From assembly GCA_934157205.1 (NCBI GenBank), contig CAKPHJ010000005.1, forward strand, positions 1 through 64,000: a DNA stretch of 64,000 nucleotides, in the 5' to 3' direction. The notes below the pieces were generated by a model that had not been told where the DNA came from, did no database searches, and saw only the letters and a list, made by a program, of their open reading frames with translations. The stretch comes from an uncultured Clostridia bacterium (GTDB lineage Bacteria; Bacillota; Clostridia; TANB77; CAG-508). Each line of letters starts with the position of its first letter. The first letter of the stretch is position 1. Shown here in pieces: positions 45,710-54,752 of the stretch. Both the position numbers and the translations under genes were made by a program.

Positions 45710-46525
45710 TTATTTATTTGTTATAACTAATACAGTGTCTAATTTATCAAAATTAACAGCAGTTTCAACTAATGCATATCTGTCTGGCATATTTTGAGTA
45801 TTTGTTACTTTTTTTATTGTTCCAATGTGAATTCCTTTTGGATATATTCCACCTAATCCTGATGTTTCTATACTATCTCCTTGAACTACATTACTGTCAG
45901 TTGGAATATACATAGCTTTTAAAGATGATTTATCATCTAGTGTTCCTTTACATACAATGGCTTCTTTTGTTGTACTCATTGAGCAACTAACTGAACTTGC
46001 TGTATCTATTATTGTTTGAACTTTTGCTGTTGAATCTGTTACAGAAATTACATGTCCAACTAAACCTTCGTTTCCGATTACTGTCATATTTTCACTAACT
46101 CCATCTTTTTTACCTATGTTTATTACAATTGTTTTTGAATAATTACTTATGTCTTTATTTATTACATATCCAGGAATTGTTTTATATTCTCCATATTTTT
46201 CTGTTAAGTTTACATATTCTTTTAGTGTTTCATTTTCCGTTTTTATATTTTCTAATTCTCTTAGGGATTGCTCAAGTTCACTATTCTTTTCTTTTAATTG
46301 TTTGTTTTCTTCTTTTAGGTTATTTATGTCTGTAAAAAATGTATTGTTTCCGTTTATTTTATTTTTCAAATATGTTAACCCATTTTGAATAGGCATAACT
46401 AAATTACTTGCAACATTTTCAAAAAATGATGTATTGTTTTCACCATTTGAAAATATTACAATTAGAATTAAAATTAATATTGTTATAATAATTCCAATTA
46501 TTCCGCTTTTTTTATTTCTATACAT
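45710..46525 (-). CDS. mreC: Rod shape-determining protein MreC
   Basis: This 271-residue protein has one membrane helix (about 8-27), a coiled-coil (about 65-105, LKEENKQLKEKNSELEQ), then the two beta-barrel domains. Typical motifs are VGHVISVTDSTAKVQTI near 155, SCSMSTTKE, and the C-terminal GIYPKGIHIGTI. MreC forms the extracytoplasmic scaffold of the elongasome and activates PBP2. AGAGGAG precedes the ATG. It starts 18 bp after mreB. Confidence 0.95.
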   Translation of the reverse strand: MYRNKKSGIIGIIITILILILIVIFSNGENNTSFFENVASNLVMPIQNGLTYLKNKINGNNTFFTDINNLKEENKQLKEKNSELEQSLRELENIKTENETLKEYVNLTEKYGEYKTIPGYVINKDISNYSKTIVINIGKKDGVSENMTVIGNEGLVGHVISVTDSTAKVQTIIDTASSVSCSMSTTKEAIVCKGTLDDKSSLKAMYIPTDSNVVQGDSIETSGLGGIYPKGIHIGTIKKVTNTQNMPDRYALVETAVNFDKLDTVLVITNK

Positions 46526-46543
46526 CTTTTACTCCTCTATTTT

Positions 46544-47575
46544 TTATTTTCTTCTTCTACTGTTTATTAAAACTGTTTTTAATCTTTCTAAATCTTCTAA
46601 AGTTTTACCAGTTCCTCTAACTACGCAATCTAAAGGATCTTCTGCTATATAAACTGGCATTCCTGTTTCAAGACTAAGTAGTTTATCTAAATTTTTTATT
46701 AAAGCTCCACCACCTGCTAATACAATACCTTTTTCTACTATGTCTGAAGCTAATTCTGGTGGTGTTTTTTCTAATGTTAATTTTACTATTTCAACTATTT
46801 TGCTTATTGATTCTTTAATTGCTTCTTCCATTTGAACTGATGTTACTTTTACTGTTCTTGGTAATCCGTCTGCAAGATCTCTTCCTCTTACTTCCATTGA
46901 CATTTCTGTCATTAATGGCATTGCACAGCCTATTTGCATTTTTATTTGTTCTGCTGTTGTTTCTCCAATTGCAAGATTCATTTCTCTTTTTATATAATTT
47001 ACTATGTCATCATCAAGTTCATCACCTGCTACACGTAAAGAATGACTTACAACTATTCCTCCTAAAGAGATAACAGCTACTTCTGTTGTTCCTCCACCGA
47101 TGTCTACAATGATATTTCCACTTGGTTCTCCAACATCAAGTGAAGCTCCTATTGCTGCGGCCATAGGCTCTTCAATAAGATATACTTCTTTTGCTCCAGC
47201 TTGTATTACAGATTCTTCTACTGCTCTTTCTTCAACTTCTGTAATTCCAGATGGTACACCTACTACAACCCTAGGTCTTCCTACATTATATTTTCTTCCA
47301 ACTTTTTCTATTATATTTTTAAGCATTAATTGTGTTGCTGTAAAGTCTGCAATTACACCATCTTTAAGTGGTCTTACAGCTTTTATTTGTTCAGGTGTTC
47401 TACCTAGCATATCTTTTGCTTCATTTCCAGTTGCTAAAATATTTCCTGTTTTTCTGTCTATTGCAACAACTGAAGGTTCTTTTAGAACTATTCCTTTTCC
47501 TTTTAAAGTTACTAAAAGATTAGCTGTTCCTAAATCTATTCCTATATCTTTTGAACCAAATGTAAAAAACTTCAT
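46544..47575 (-). CDS. mreB: Rod shape-determining actin MreB
   Basis: This 343-residue actin homologue has GIDLGTANLLV near residue 10 (phosphate-1), EEPMAAAIGA near 137, NIIVDIGGGTTEVAVIS near 155 (phosphate-2) and IVLAGGGALIKNLD near 287 (adenosine). It polymerises under the membrane and guides the wall-elongation machinery. AGAAAGGA lies nine bases before the ATG. All the downstream genes up to minC are closely spaced, so this is a single dcw-like elongation operon and the cell is probably rod-shaped. Confidence 0.97.
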   Translation of the reverse strand: MKFFTFGSKDIGIDLGTANLLVTLKGKGIVLKEPSVVAIDRKTGNILATGNEAKDMLGRTPEQIKAVRPLKDGVIADFTATQLMLKNIIEKVGRKYNVGRPRVVVGVPSGITEVEERAVEESVIQAGAKEVYLIEEPMAAAIGASLDVGEPSGNIIVDIGGGTTEVAVISLGGIVVSHSLRVAGDELDDDIVNYIKREMNLAIGETTAEQIKMQIGCAMPLMTEMSMEVRGRDLADGLPRTVKVTSVQMEEAIKESISKIVEIVKLTLEKTPPELASDIVEKGIVLAGGGALIKNLDKLLSLETGMPVYIAEDPLDCVVRGTGKTLEDLERLKTVLINSRRRK

Positions 47576-47607
47576 TTTTCATTTTCCTTTCTGTTTTTAT
47601 AATATTT

Positions 47608-48294
47608 TTACATCATTTGTGAAAATATGCTTGTGTACTTTTTTTCTCCAATTACAATATGGTCTACAAGTTCTATTCCTATTGCTTCAGATATTTCATA
47701 TAGCACCTTTGTATATTTAATGTCTTGCTGACTTGGTGTCGGATCTCCGCTTGGATGATTGTGAACTAGTATTATTTTAGGTGCTTTCATTTTTATTGGC
47801 TCTGATAAAACTTCTTTTATTGTTATGCTTGCAAAATTTGTTCCACCATATGCAATGTCTTCTATTTTTAATATTTTATTTTTATTGTTTAATATTATTA
47901 TTTTAGCTATTTCTTTTTTTTGAAATCTTAATTCTTCCATTACTAGTTTAGCAATATCTTCTGGTTTTTTTATTGTTATTTTTTTGTAATTTACTGGCTG
48001 TCCCATTCTAATTGATAGTTCTGCAACCGCTTTTAATTGAATTGCTTTTATTCTTCCAATTCCTTTTATTTGTTTTAGTTCTTCTATGTCTAAATTTTTT
48101 AGAAAGTTAAGTCCCTCGTTTGTGTCATTTAATTTTAATATTCTTTGTGCTACTTGTAATGATGTTTCTTCTTTTGTTCCTGTTTTTATTATTATTGCTA
48201 TTAATTCTGCGTTTGATAAATTTTTTGCTCCATATGCTTCTAATTTTTCATATGGTCTTTCCATTTCAGGCAATTCTTTCATTTTTACTGACAT
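47608..48294 (-). CDS. radC: RadC family JAB-domain protein (DUF2466)
   Basis: This 228-residue protein has an N-terminal helix-hairpin-helix part (LKQIKGIGRIKAIQLKA, about 70-90) and a C-terminal JAB1/MPN metalloprotease-like domain. That domain has ILVHNHPSGDPTPSQQD near residue 175, the H-x-H-x(7)-D zinc motif. The old link with DNA repair is not supported and the true function is unknown. radC next to mreB is a conserved gene order in Firmicutes. AAGAAGGG lies 10 bases upstream of the ATG. Confidence 0.95.
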   Translation of the reverse strand: MSVKMKELPEMERPYEKLEAYGAKNLSNAELIAIIIKTGTKEETSLQVAQRILKLNDTNEGLNFLKNLDIEELKQIKGIGRIKAIQLKAVAELSIRMGQPVNYKKITIKKPEDIAKLVMEELRFQKKEIAKIIILNNKNKILKIEDIAYGGTNFASITIKEVLSEPIKMKAPKIILVHNHPSGDPTPSQQDIKYTKVLYEISEAIGIELVDHIVIGEKKYTSIFSQMM

Positions 48295-48341
48295 TATATC
48301 TTTCCCTTCTTTTTTAAATTGCCCTATTTTTTACTATATTT

Positions 48342-48599
48342 TTATATTTTTTGATATATAAATATTGCTAATACCATCCCTATAATACTAGATACACTAA
48401 TTTTAAACATTAGTGCAAATGTTATTTTCATAATTCCTATATCTACAATCATTGGATTTTCTAAACCGAAGCTTTGACTATATGATAACCACCATAACCA
48501 GTTTACTTGTTTTGCTAGTTCACCTAATAAACCTCCAACTACTAAACCTGATAAAATAAATATTATTAATACCCATATATTTTTTTCTTTTGTTGCCAT
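48342..48599 (-). CDS. DUF4321 small membrane protein
   Basis: This 85-residue protein has two hydrophobic helices (about 10-30 and 58-82). Between them is a short loop with NWLWWLSYSQSFGLENPMIV, and SGLVVGGLLGELA lies in the first helix. This matches the DUF4321 family found upstream of radC-mreB in Clostridia. Its function is unknown, but its constant position at the head of the mre operon suggests a link to cell shape. The SD is weak. A TCCGTAA heptamer lies about 50 bp upstream (48654-48648). Confidence 0.85.
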   Translation of the reverse strand: MATKEKNIWVLIIFILSGLVVGGLLGELAKQVNWLWWLSYSQSFGLENPMIVDIGIMKITFALMFKISVSSIIGMVLAIFIYQKI

Positions 48600-48814
48600 T
48601 TTTTCACATTCTTTCTTAATTTATTTTTTACCTTTTTTATTTTTTTCTTACGGATTTTTGCATTATATTTCCATCTTTGTAATTATAACTTGATTTAGCA
48701 AATTTTTCAAGTATATATACATATATTTTTAAAATAAAAGTTACCAAAAATTATATCTTTAAATATAATAAAATTAGTAGTATAATATATTTAGTATCTG
48801 ATTAGGAGGAACGT

Positions 48815-49447
48815 ATGAAAATAGAAAAAATTACAGAAAATAAGATTAGAGTTATTATTGATATTGATGATTTAGAAAAAGATAATACTGATTTGAAAGC
48901 AATTTTTAATAAAAATTTACCTACTCAAGATTTTTTTCTTAATATATTAAAAAAAGCTGAAAAAGAAGTGGATTTTTATACAGATGGTTGTAAACTTTTA
49001 ATAGAAGCTTTTACATCTACTGATAATGTTGTAGTTTTTACTATAACTAAATATGCTTCAGATAAGAAAAATACATTTGATAATTTAAAAAGGAGAAAAA
49101 TAAAAACCAAACGTAAATCTTTCAATTTTCAAAATAATACTGCTATATATTGTTTTGAAAATTTTGATATTTTTTGCGATTTTTGTTGTGCTTTAAATAA
49201 TTTTAAAAATTTTTCTGCAAAAAAACTTTCAAAAGATATTTCTTTATATTTGTATAATGATACATATTATTTAGTTTTGAAAAATATTGACATAAAGTAT
49301 GAAAGCTTAAAATTATTTTATTCTACAATTTCAGAATTTTCAAAATCTACTCATTTTTCTAATAATTTTTCAAATAAACTTTTGGAACATGGAAAAGTAA
49401 TTATTAAGAAAAATGCTATTAATATTGCTATTAAACATTTTGCTTAA
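48815..49447 (+). CDS. mecA: Adaptor protein MecA
   Basis: This 210-residue adaptor delivers substrates to the ClpC-ClpP protease. The N-terminal domain starts MKIEKITENKIRVIIDIDDL and contains the conserved T-Q-D-F-F-L-N-I-L segment (about 43-51), the target-binding part. The C-terminal part (about 115-205), with FDIFCDFCCALNNF and YLVLKN, binds ClpC. In relatives the substrates include competence and sporulation regulators. AGGAGGAACGT precedes the ATG and a TATAAT lies at 48781. It is monocistronic, with a terminator at 49460. Confidence 0.92.
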   Translation: MKIEKITENKIRVIIDIDDLEKDNTDLKAIFNKNLPTQDFFLNILKKAEKEVDFYTDGCKLLIEAFTSTDNVVVFTITKYASDKKNTFDNLKRRKIKTKRKSFNFQNNTAIYCFENFDIFCDFCCALNNFKNFSAKKLSKDISLYLYNDTYYLVLKNIDIKYESLKLFYSTISEFSKSTHFSNNFSNKLLEHGKVIIKKNAINIAIKHFA

Positions 49448-49459
49448 AAGGGACTTTTG

Positions 49460-49485
49460 GAGACTGCTTAATGTAGTCTCTTTTT
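49460..49485 (+). terminator. mecA terminator
   Basis: GAGACT and AGTCTC pair around a 9-base loop, followed by TTTTT. It lies 13 bp after the mecA stop. Confidence 0.82.
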
Positions 49486-49497
49486 AGCCCCCTTTTT

Positions 49498-50538
49498 TTA
49501 ATATAAATAATTTTGTGGATTATATGCCACTCCATTTATTCTAATTTCTAAATGCAAATGTGGTCCTGTTGAATTTCCTGTTGATCCGACTGCTGCAATA
49601 GTTTGTCCTTGGGTTACTGTTGTTCCAGCTGATACATATAGTTTACTGCAATGTCCATAATATGTTTGTACTCCATTTCCATGTGATATAACTATCATGT
49701 TTCCATATGAGCCTTTATATCCTGAAAATGTTACTGTTCCAGATGCTGCTGCTTTTATTGGTGTTCCTGTAGCAATAGCTATATCTAACCCTGTGTGTGC
49801 TGAACTTCTTATACTACTTCTTACGCCAAATCTTGATGTTATTGTTCCAGATACTGGTTTTATTAATGATATTGAAAGTCCTGCTTTTCCTGATGATGTA
49901 GTTGTTGCTGTGTTTACACTTCCTATAGCTGAATATTTTTGTTTATTTGATGTTTCTGTAGTTGTGTTTGTATTTTTTGCAACTTTTACATTTTTTTGTG
50001 GTTCTACATATAATTTTGATATTGCTTCTTCTGATGTTATTAGCTCTTTTACATCTGCTTCGTATTTTTCTAAAATAGAAATGTTTTCAATATTTGAACT
50101 GTTTTTTTCTTTTAATCCATTTACTACTTGTTCTGCTGATTCAAAGTCTTTTACATACATTTTTTCTTCTTGATTTTCTAGTATTGCATAGTAACGGTAA
50201 TATGTTATTCCTTCGTTTTTTACTTGATTATATATTTCGTCGTCATTTGTTACTATATTTTTCTTTAATAAACATAACTTATATTCTGGTAGATTGTTTA
50301 CTTGAACAAATGCTACACTTGAATTTTCGCTATCTTCTCCTTTTTTTATGTATTCATTTATTCTTTTTTGTAATGATGATTTGTTTTCTGTATATCCTAC
50401 TTGTTTTCCTGCAATGCTTACACTGTATGTTGGTTTATATAAAAATGCAACTATTCCAATTATTAAGAAAACTGCTATTAAAAAAAGTAACGTAAATTTT
50501 ATACCTCTTTTGGTGTGTATTATTACTTTTTTGAACAT
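49498..50538 (-). CDS. M23 family peptidoglycan endopeptidase
   Basis: This 346-residue protein has one N-terminal membrane helix (about 15-33), a helical or G5-like region (about 60-215) and a C-terminal LytM/M23 zinc peptidase. The catalytic motifs are SAHTGLDIAI (His-x-x-x-Asp, near 255), YYGHCSKL and PHLHLEIRING (His-x-His, near 325). It is probably tethered to the outer face of the membrane and hydrolyses wall peptide bridges. M23 proteins also act in sporulation engulfment (SpoIIQ type), but nothing here proves that. AAAGGAG precedes the ATG. Confidence 0.93.
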   Translation of the reverse strand: MFKKVIIHTKRGIKFTLLFLIAVFLIIGIVAFLYKPTYSVSIAGKQVGYTENKSSLQKRINEYIKKGEDSENSSVAFVQVNNLPEYKLCLLKKNIVTNDDEIYNQVKNEGITYYRYYAILENQEEKMYVKDFESAEQVVNGLKEKNSSNIENISILEKYEADVKELITSEEAISKLYVEPQKNVKVAKNTNTTTETSNKQKYSAIGSVNTATTTSSGKAGLSISLIKPVSGTITSRFGVRSSIRSSAHTGLDIAIATGTPIKAAASGTVTFSGYKGSYGNMIVISHGNGVQTYYGHCSKLYVSAGTTVTQGQTIAAVGSTGNSTGPHLHLEIRINGVAYNPQNYLY

Positions 50539-50787
50539 TTATTAATCAAACTCCTTTGTATTTTAATTTATTTAAATGTATTCTTCTTTTATTTTTTGTG
50601 TAATTATGTACATTATTTTCTTTTTGTAATTCTTCTTGTAATAATATTGTAATATTCTTTTTTTTGCAATATGTAGTAATGTTTGATTTTCCTAGTTTTT
50701 TATTGTTTTTTATGTTTTCTCTTTAATTCTTTCTTTTTATCTCTCTTTTTTAATATTTTATATACCAAAAACGACTTATTCTCACTC

Positions 50788-50850
50788 AATTTAAGTTTTC
50801 GACTAAAAGGAGAAAATCTCAAATGGCTTGTGATTATAGCTTTTTATATA
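50788..50850 (+). repeat. Dispersed intergenic repeat, copy 2
   Basis: TTAAGTTTTC-GACTAAAAGGA-GAAAATCTC is followed by AAATGGCTTG and ATTATAGCTTTTTATA. This is the same block order as copies 1 and 3. It lies in the 379-bp gap 50539-50917, which otherwise has only AT-rich sequence and the terminator of the coat-protein operon. Confidence 0.6.
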
Positions 50851-50883
50851 ATTGAAGAATGATATTTCCTATTATGCAAAAAA

Positions 50884-50910
50884 ACATACTTGCTATAATA
50901 ACAAGTACGT
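50884..50910 (-). terminator. Terminator of the coat-like gene pair
   Basis: ACGTACTTG and CAAGTATGT pair with one mismatch around a 9-base loop and are followed by seven T on the minus strand, just after the stop at 50918. Confidence 0.8.
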
Positions 50911-50917
50911 TTTTATT

Positions 50918-51160
50918 TTATCCTAATTCAGTTTTTACTGTGTTTACTTCAGTTGTTGTAGCTTTTTGGGCTGGTACATAATAACCTTTTGATTGTGCTA
51001 TTTTAAATAATTCATATTGAAAACTTTCATCATTATTTCTTATTTGTTGAAAAGTTTGTCTTAATTGCATATTTTCAGCTTCTGATATTGCTGTTTGATA
51101 TGCTGTTAAATCTGCTTTTACACTTCCTAAAATATCATTTACCATTGTTTTCTCTTCCAT
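50918..51160 (-). CDS. CotF-like spore coat protein
   Basis: This protein of about 80 residues has a helical ferritin-like segment, DILGSVKADLTAYQTAISEAEN followed by MQLRQTFQQIRNNDESFQYELFKIAQSKGYYVPAQ (in full at about residues 8-65). The L-R-x-x-F-x-x-x-x-x-D-E-x-x-x-Y pattern and the K-G-Y-Y-V-P-A motif are typical of CotF/YhcQ-like coat proteins. AAAGGA nine bases upstream supports the ATG at 51160. It lies 13-20 bp after the related small gene upstream, so the two are probably expressed together late in sporulation. Confidence 0.85.
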   Translation of the reverse strand: MEEKTMVNDILGSVKADLTAYQTAISEAENMQLRQTFQQIRNNDESFQYELFKIAQSKGYYVPAQKATTTEVNTVKTELG

Positions 51161-51179
51161 AATCAATTTTCCTTTCTTT

Positions 51180-51368
51180 TTAATTATTTAAAAATGTCAT
51201 AAGTTTTTGTTTTGTGTTTAACGCATCTTGTGCCGATTTTGTAAATATTTGTTTAATTTGAGGATCTACCGCTTGTGATGAATATACATTTAATTTTTGA
51301 TATGCAGTTTCATGTGCTCCAATTAAATGTCTTAAATGTTGTAATTCTATTTGATTTAAATCTGCCAT
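51180..51368 (-). CDS. Small CotF-related coat-associated protein
   Basis: This protein of about 62 residues is all helical, with IELQHLRHLIGAHETAYQKL and then QIFTKSAQDALNTKQKLM. It resembles the N-terminal half of CotF-type coat proteins and the small proteins often encoded beside them. GAAAGGA fits the ATG at 51368. Two in-frame ATGs three codons upstream are too close to the SD. It is the first gene of a two-gene operon with the CotF-like gene. Confidence 0.78.
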   Translation of the reverse strand: MADLNQIELQHLRHLIGAHETAYQKLNVYSSQAVDPQIKQIFTKSAQDALNTKQKLMTFLNN

Positions 51369-51459
51369 TTTCATCATTCCTTTCTTATAAAAATATTTAT
51401 GGCAAAACCATTGTTTTACTTTAAATATTATTTACACTATGTGTTTTTTTATACAAAAT

Positions 51460-51507
51460 AAAAGAACAAATAAGATATTTTTTAAATTTTTCTTATTTGT
51501 TCTTTTT
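51460..51507 (-). terminator. pcrA terminator, possibly bidirectional
   Basis: AAAAGAACAAATAAGA and TCTTATTTGTTCTTTT form a 16-bp perfect stem. It follows the pcrA stop at 51519 and has T-rich flanks on both strands. Confidence 0.8.
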
Positions 51508-51518
51508 TAGTTTTATTT

Positions 51519-53828
51519 TTATATTATTTCTAAATTTGCATATTTTGCCATTAATCTCTTATGTCCAACTTTATCAAAATTTATATCAACTTTTAAATCT
51601 TCACCTTCTGGTTCTACAAGATTTATTGTTCCTTCACCAAATTTTTTATGAAATACTCTTACTCCTGCTTCATATTTTGATAAATCTACTTCTTTTTTCA
51701 TTCCTACTTTTTTTCCAATGTTATTTAAGAAGCTTTCTGCTGTACGGAACGCAAAATTATTGCTTTTTGCTGAAGCCATTGCTGGTTGTTTTTCGTTTAT
51801 TTTATATGATTTTACTTCACTATTATTTTTGCTTCCATATGTCCAACTGTATGGTGAATTTTTAAACATTTCTTCTTTGTTTGTTTTTGTTCCAAATGAT
51901 TGCTCATATCCTTCTAATAGTTCTTGAGGAATTTCCTCTAAAAATCTTGATACAGGATTATAACTTGTAGAGCCAAATATTGTTCTTTGTTTGCTGCATG
52001 TTAAAAATAAATTTTCTTTTGCTCTTGTTATTCCAACATAACATAAACGTCTTTCTTCTTCAAGTTCTTGTGGTTCCATCATTGATTGGCGACCTGGAAA
52101 TATTCCTTCTTCCATTCCTATTAAGAAAACAACTGGAAATTCAAGACCTTTTGCACTATGTAATGTCATTAATGTTACTGTTTCTTCTTCCTCTTCATCT
52201 ATGTTATCTAAATCACTTGAAAGTGTTATTCCCTCAAGGAAATCACTTAATGAGTTTTCTGCAAATTCTTCTTCAAACTCTATTGCTACTGTTAAAAATT
52301 CTTCAAGGTTGGCTATTCTGTTTTCAGCTTCTATTGTTTTTTCTGCTTCTAATGCTTTGGTATATCCTGTCTTTTTTAATGTCATTTTTATTAATTCTGA
52401 TATTGATAATTTTTCTTTTTGTTGTTTTAATTCTTCAATTATATTTATAAAGTCTCTTGAATTTAAATAAACTCTGTTTAAACCATATTGGTCTGAATTT
52501 TTTATTATTTCATACATTGATTGTTCGCTTTCTATTGCTATTTGCTCAATTTTATCTAAGCTTGTTTTTCCAATTCCTCTTTTTGGTTCGTTTATAATTC
52601 TTTTTAAACTTAAATTATCATTATTATTTTGAATTAATCTTAAATATGCTATTGTGTCTTTTATTTCTTTTCTTTCATAGAATTTTAGTCCACCTACTAT
52701 TTTATATGGAATATTTTCTCTTCTTAAAATGTCTTCTATTGCCCTAGATTGTGTGTTCATTCTGTATAATATTGCAAAATCAGAATATTTATAATATTCT
52801 TCTCTTTTTAATTGTTCTATTTGTTCAACAATATATGCTCCTTCGTCATATTCATTGTCTGCTTGATATACTTTAGGTAAATTTCCATCTTCGTTTTGTG
52901 TCCATAGTTCTTTTTTATATTTTACTTCATTATTTTTTATTACAGCATTTGCAGCTTTTAAAATATTTCCTGTACAACGATAATTTTGCTCTAATTTTAT
53001 TATTTTTGTTCCTGGAAAATCTCTTTCAAAATTTAAAATATTTGAAATATCTGCCCCCCTAAAGCTATAAATTCCTTGATCATTATCACCAACAACAGTT
53101 ATATTTCCGTTTTTAGATGCAAATAATGTTACCAATGTAAACTGTGATTTGTTTGTATCTTGGTATTCGTCTACCAAAACATATTTAAATTTATTTGCAT
53201 AATATTCTAAAATATCTTGATTTTCCATTAATATTTTTATTGTATAATTTATAATGTCATCAAAATCAATTGCATTATTTTCTTTTAACCTTTTTTGATA
53301 TAATTCATATACAGTTGCAATTTTTTCTTTACGATAATCCCCTGTAGCCCTAGCTTTGTATTGTTCTGGTTCTAACATTTCATTTTTAGCATTGCTTATT
53401 TCAGATAAAACACTTTTTTCGTTAAATAATTTTTCATCAATTGATAAATCTTTTAAACAACCTTTTACTAGTGTTTTTTGATCTGATGAATCAAATATTA
53501 TAAATGAAGATTCAAATCCAATTCTGTCTATAAATCTTCTAAGTATACGCACACATATAGAATGGAATGTTCCCATCCATATGTCTTTTGCTTGTTCTCC
53601 TATTAAATCCGCTATTCTCTGTTTCATTTCATTTGCTGCTTTGTTTGTAAATGTTATTGCCAAAATGTCCCATGGTTTCGCATTTTTTTCATTTATTAAA
53701 TATGCTATTTTATGTGTTAAAACTTTAGTTTTTCCACTTCCAGCTCCTGCAATTACCAAGCATGGGCCTTCTGTGTTTACTACTGCTTCATATTGTTTGT
53801 TATTTAATCCTTTTAATATATCTTGCAT
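51519..53828 (-). CDS. pcrA: ATP-dependent DNA helicase PcrA/UvrD
   Basis: This 769-residue SF1A 3'-5' helicase works in repair and rolling-circle replication. Motifs in order are AGAGSGKTKVLTHKI (Walker A, near residue 27), ITFTNKAANEMKQR (Ia), VDEYQDTNKSQ (II, near 224), VVGDNDQGIYSFRGAD (III, near 250), KLEQNYRC (IV), LMTLHSAKGLEFPVVFL (V, near 560) and EERRLCYVGITRAKENL (VI, near 600). The C-terminal VFHKKFGEGTI near 730 is the Tudor-like tail that binds RNA polymerase in PcrA. The length matches PcrA. GAGGAAGGAAG precedes the ATG. Confidence 0.96.
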   Translation of the reverse strand: MQDILKGLNNKQYEAVVNTEGPCLVIAGAGSGKTKVLTHKIAYLINEKNAKPWDILAITFTNKAANEMKQRIADLIGEQAKDIWMGTFHSICVRILRRFIDRIGFESSFIIFDSSDQKTLVKGCLKDLSIDEKLFNEKSVLSEISNAKNEMLEPEQYKARATGDYRKEKIATVYELYQKRLKENNAIDFDDIINYTIKILMENQDILEYYANKFKYVLVDEYQDTNKSQFTLVTLFASKNGNITVVGDNDQGIYSFRGADISNILNFERDFPGTKIIKLEQNYRCTGNILKAANAVIKNNEVKYKKELWTQNEDGNLPKVYQADNEYDEGAYIVEQIEQLKREEYYKYSDFAILYRMNTQSRAIEDILRRENIPYKIVGGLKFYERKEIKDTIAYLRLIQNNNDNLSLKRIINEPKRGIGKTSLDKIEQIAIESEQSMYEIIKNSDQYGLNRVYLNSRDFINIIEELKQQKEKLSISELIKMTLKKTGYTKALEAEKTIEAENRIANLEEFLTVAIEFEEEFAENSLSDFLEGITLSSDLDNIDEEEEETVTLMTLHSAKGLEFPVVFLIGMEEGIFPGRQSMMEPQELEEERRLCYVGITRAKENLFLTCSKQRTIFGSTSYNPVSRFLEEIPQELLEGYEQSFGTKTNKEEMFKNSPYSWTYGSKNNSEVKSYKINEKQPAMASAKSNNFAFRTAESFLNNIGKKVGMKKEVDLSKYEAGVRVFHKKFGEGTINLVEPEGEDLKVDINFDKVGHKRLMAKYANLEII

Positions 53829-53935
53829 TTTTTTCTTCCTTCCTCAAGCTAATTTTTACGTTTTTATAATGTTTTTTACCTTATTTCTATATTTCAAAAT
53901 TATATAATTTTAAACTTACAAAGTCAATACAATAG

Positions 53936-54671
53936 TTATATTTGTGTAGCAAATATTCCTATTAAAAATCCTATAATATTGCCAATAGCTGTCATTCTTC
54001 CTTTATATAATTTATTTGATTCTGGTACAAGTTCTCCTGAAACAATATATAGCATTGCACCAGCTGCAAAGCTTAAACATATTGATATTATTGTTTTAGA
54101 TATTGATCCTATTATTGCTCCAAAAAATGCACCTATGCCTGTAGTAATTCCTGATAATATTACATAAAAAATCACTTTACTTTTCGACATTCCTCCGATT
54201 TTCATTGGCACCGCCATTGATATTCCTTCTGGTATGTCATGTAAACATATTGCAATTGCTAAACTTAGTCCCAAACTAATTGAAGATTCAAAACCAGAGC
54301 CAATGGCCAATCCTTCTGGAAAATTGTGTATGGCTAATCCTATTGAAACTATTATTCCTGTTTTTAATAAATCATTATTATTTAATTTTTTATTATTAAA
54401 TTTTTTTTGCACAATTACATCACAATATATCATAGATATTATTCCAATTAAAATTCCAAAAATAATCCCATATATATTGTTAATTTCCATTGCTTCTGGA
54501 ATTAAATCAAAGCAAATTACGGCCATCATTAGTCCGAGATGCAAATGAAAGAATAAAACTTAAAAATTTATTAGAATTTTTTTTCATTACAATTCCAATA
54601 ATTCCTCCAAGTGTTGTTCCAAATGTTCCAAAAAACAATCCTAAAATTGTTGTTTTTAATATTTCATTCAT
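53936..54671 (-). CDS. ZIP family metal transporter, interrupted by a +1 shift at CGG
   Basis: The zero frame starts at ATG 54671 (AAGGAG upstream) and reads MNEILKTTILGLFFGTFGTT, then the rest of the first helix and SFILSFAS. It reaches CGG as codon 46 and stops at TGA nine codons later. The +1 frame carries on LMMAVICFDLIPEAME, the family motif, and then HNFPEGLAIGSG (about residue 115) and HDIPEGISMAVP, the metal-binding helices IV and V. The joined protein is about 245 residues, normal for GufA/ZupT-type ZIP proteins, which import Zn, Fe or Mn. Family members have Gly where CGG falls (A-G-L-M), which is what reading GGA after skipping C would give. It is convergent to nothing and lies between pcrA and prfA. 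Confidence 0.8.
54533..54536 (-). other. Putative +1 frameshift site CGGA (ZIP transporter)
   Basis: The zero frame reads TTT GCA TCT CGG ACT AAT GAT. Using CGGA as four bases gives TCT CGGA CTA ATG ATG GCC. Conserved residues on both sides leave only about two codons for the shift. Confidence 0.75.
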
Positions 54672-54752
54672 TAATAAAAACTCCTTAAAATAAATATATT
54701 TAATATAATTTATTTTAAAGAGTTTAATTTTATTCTATTTTAATATTTGATT

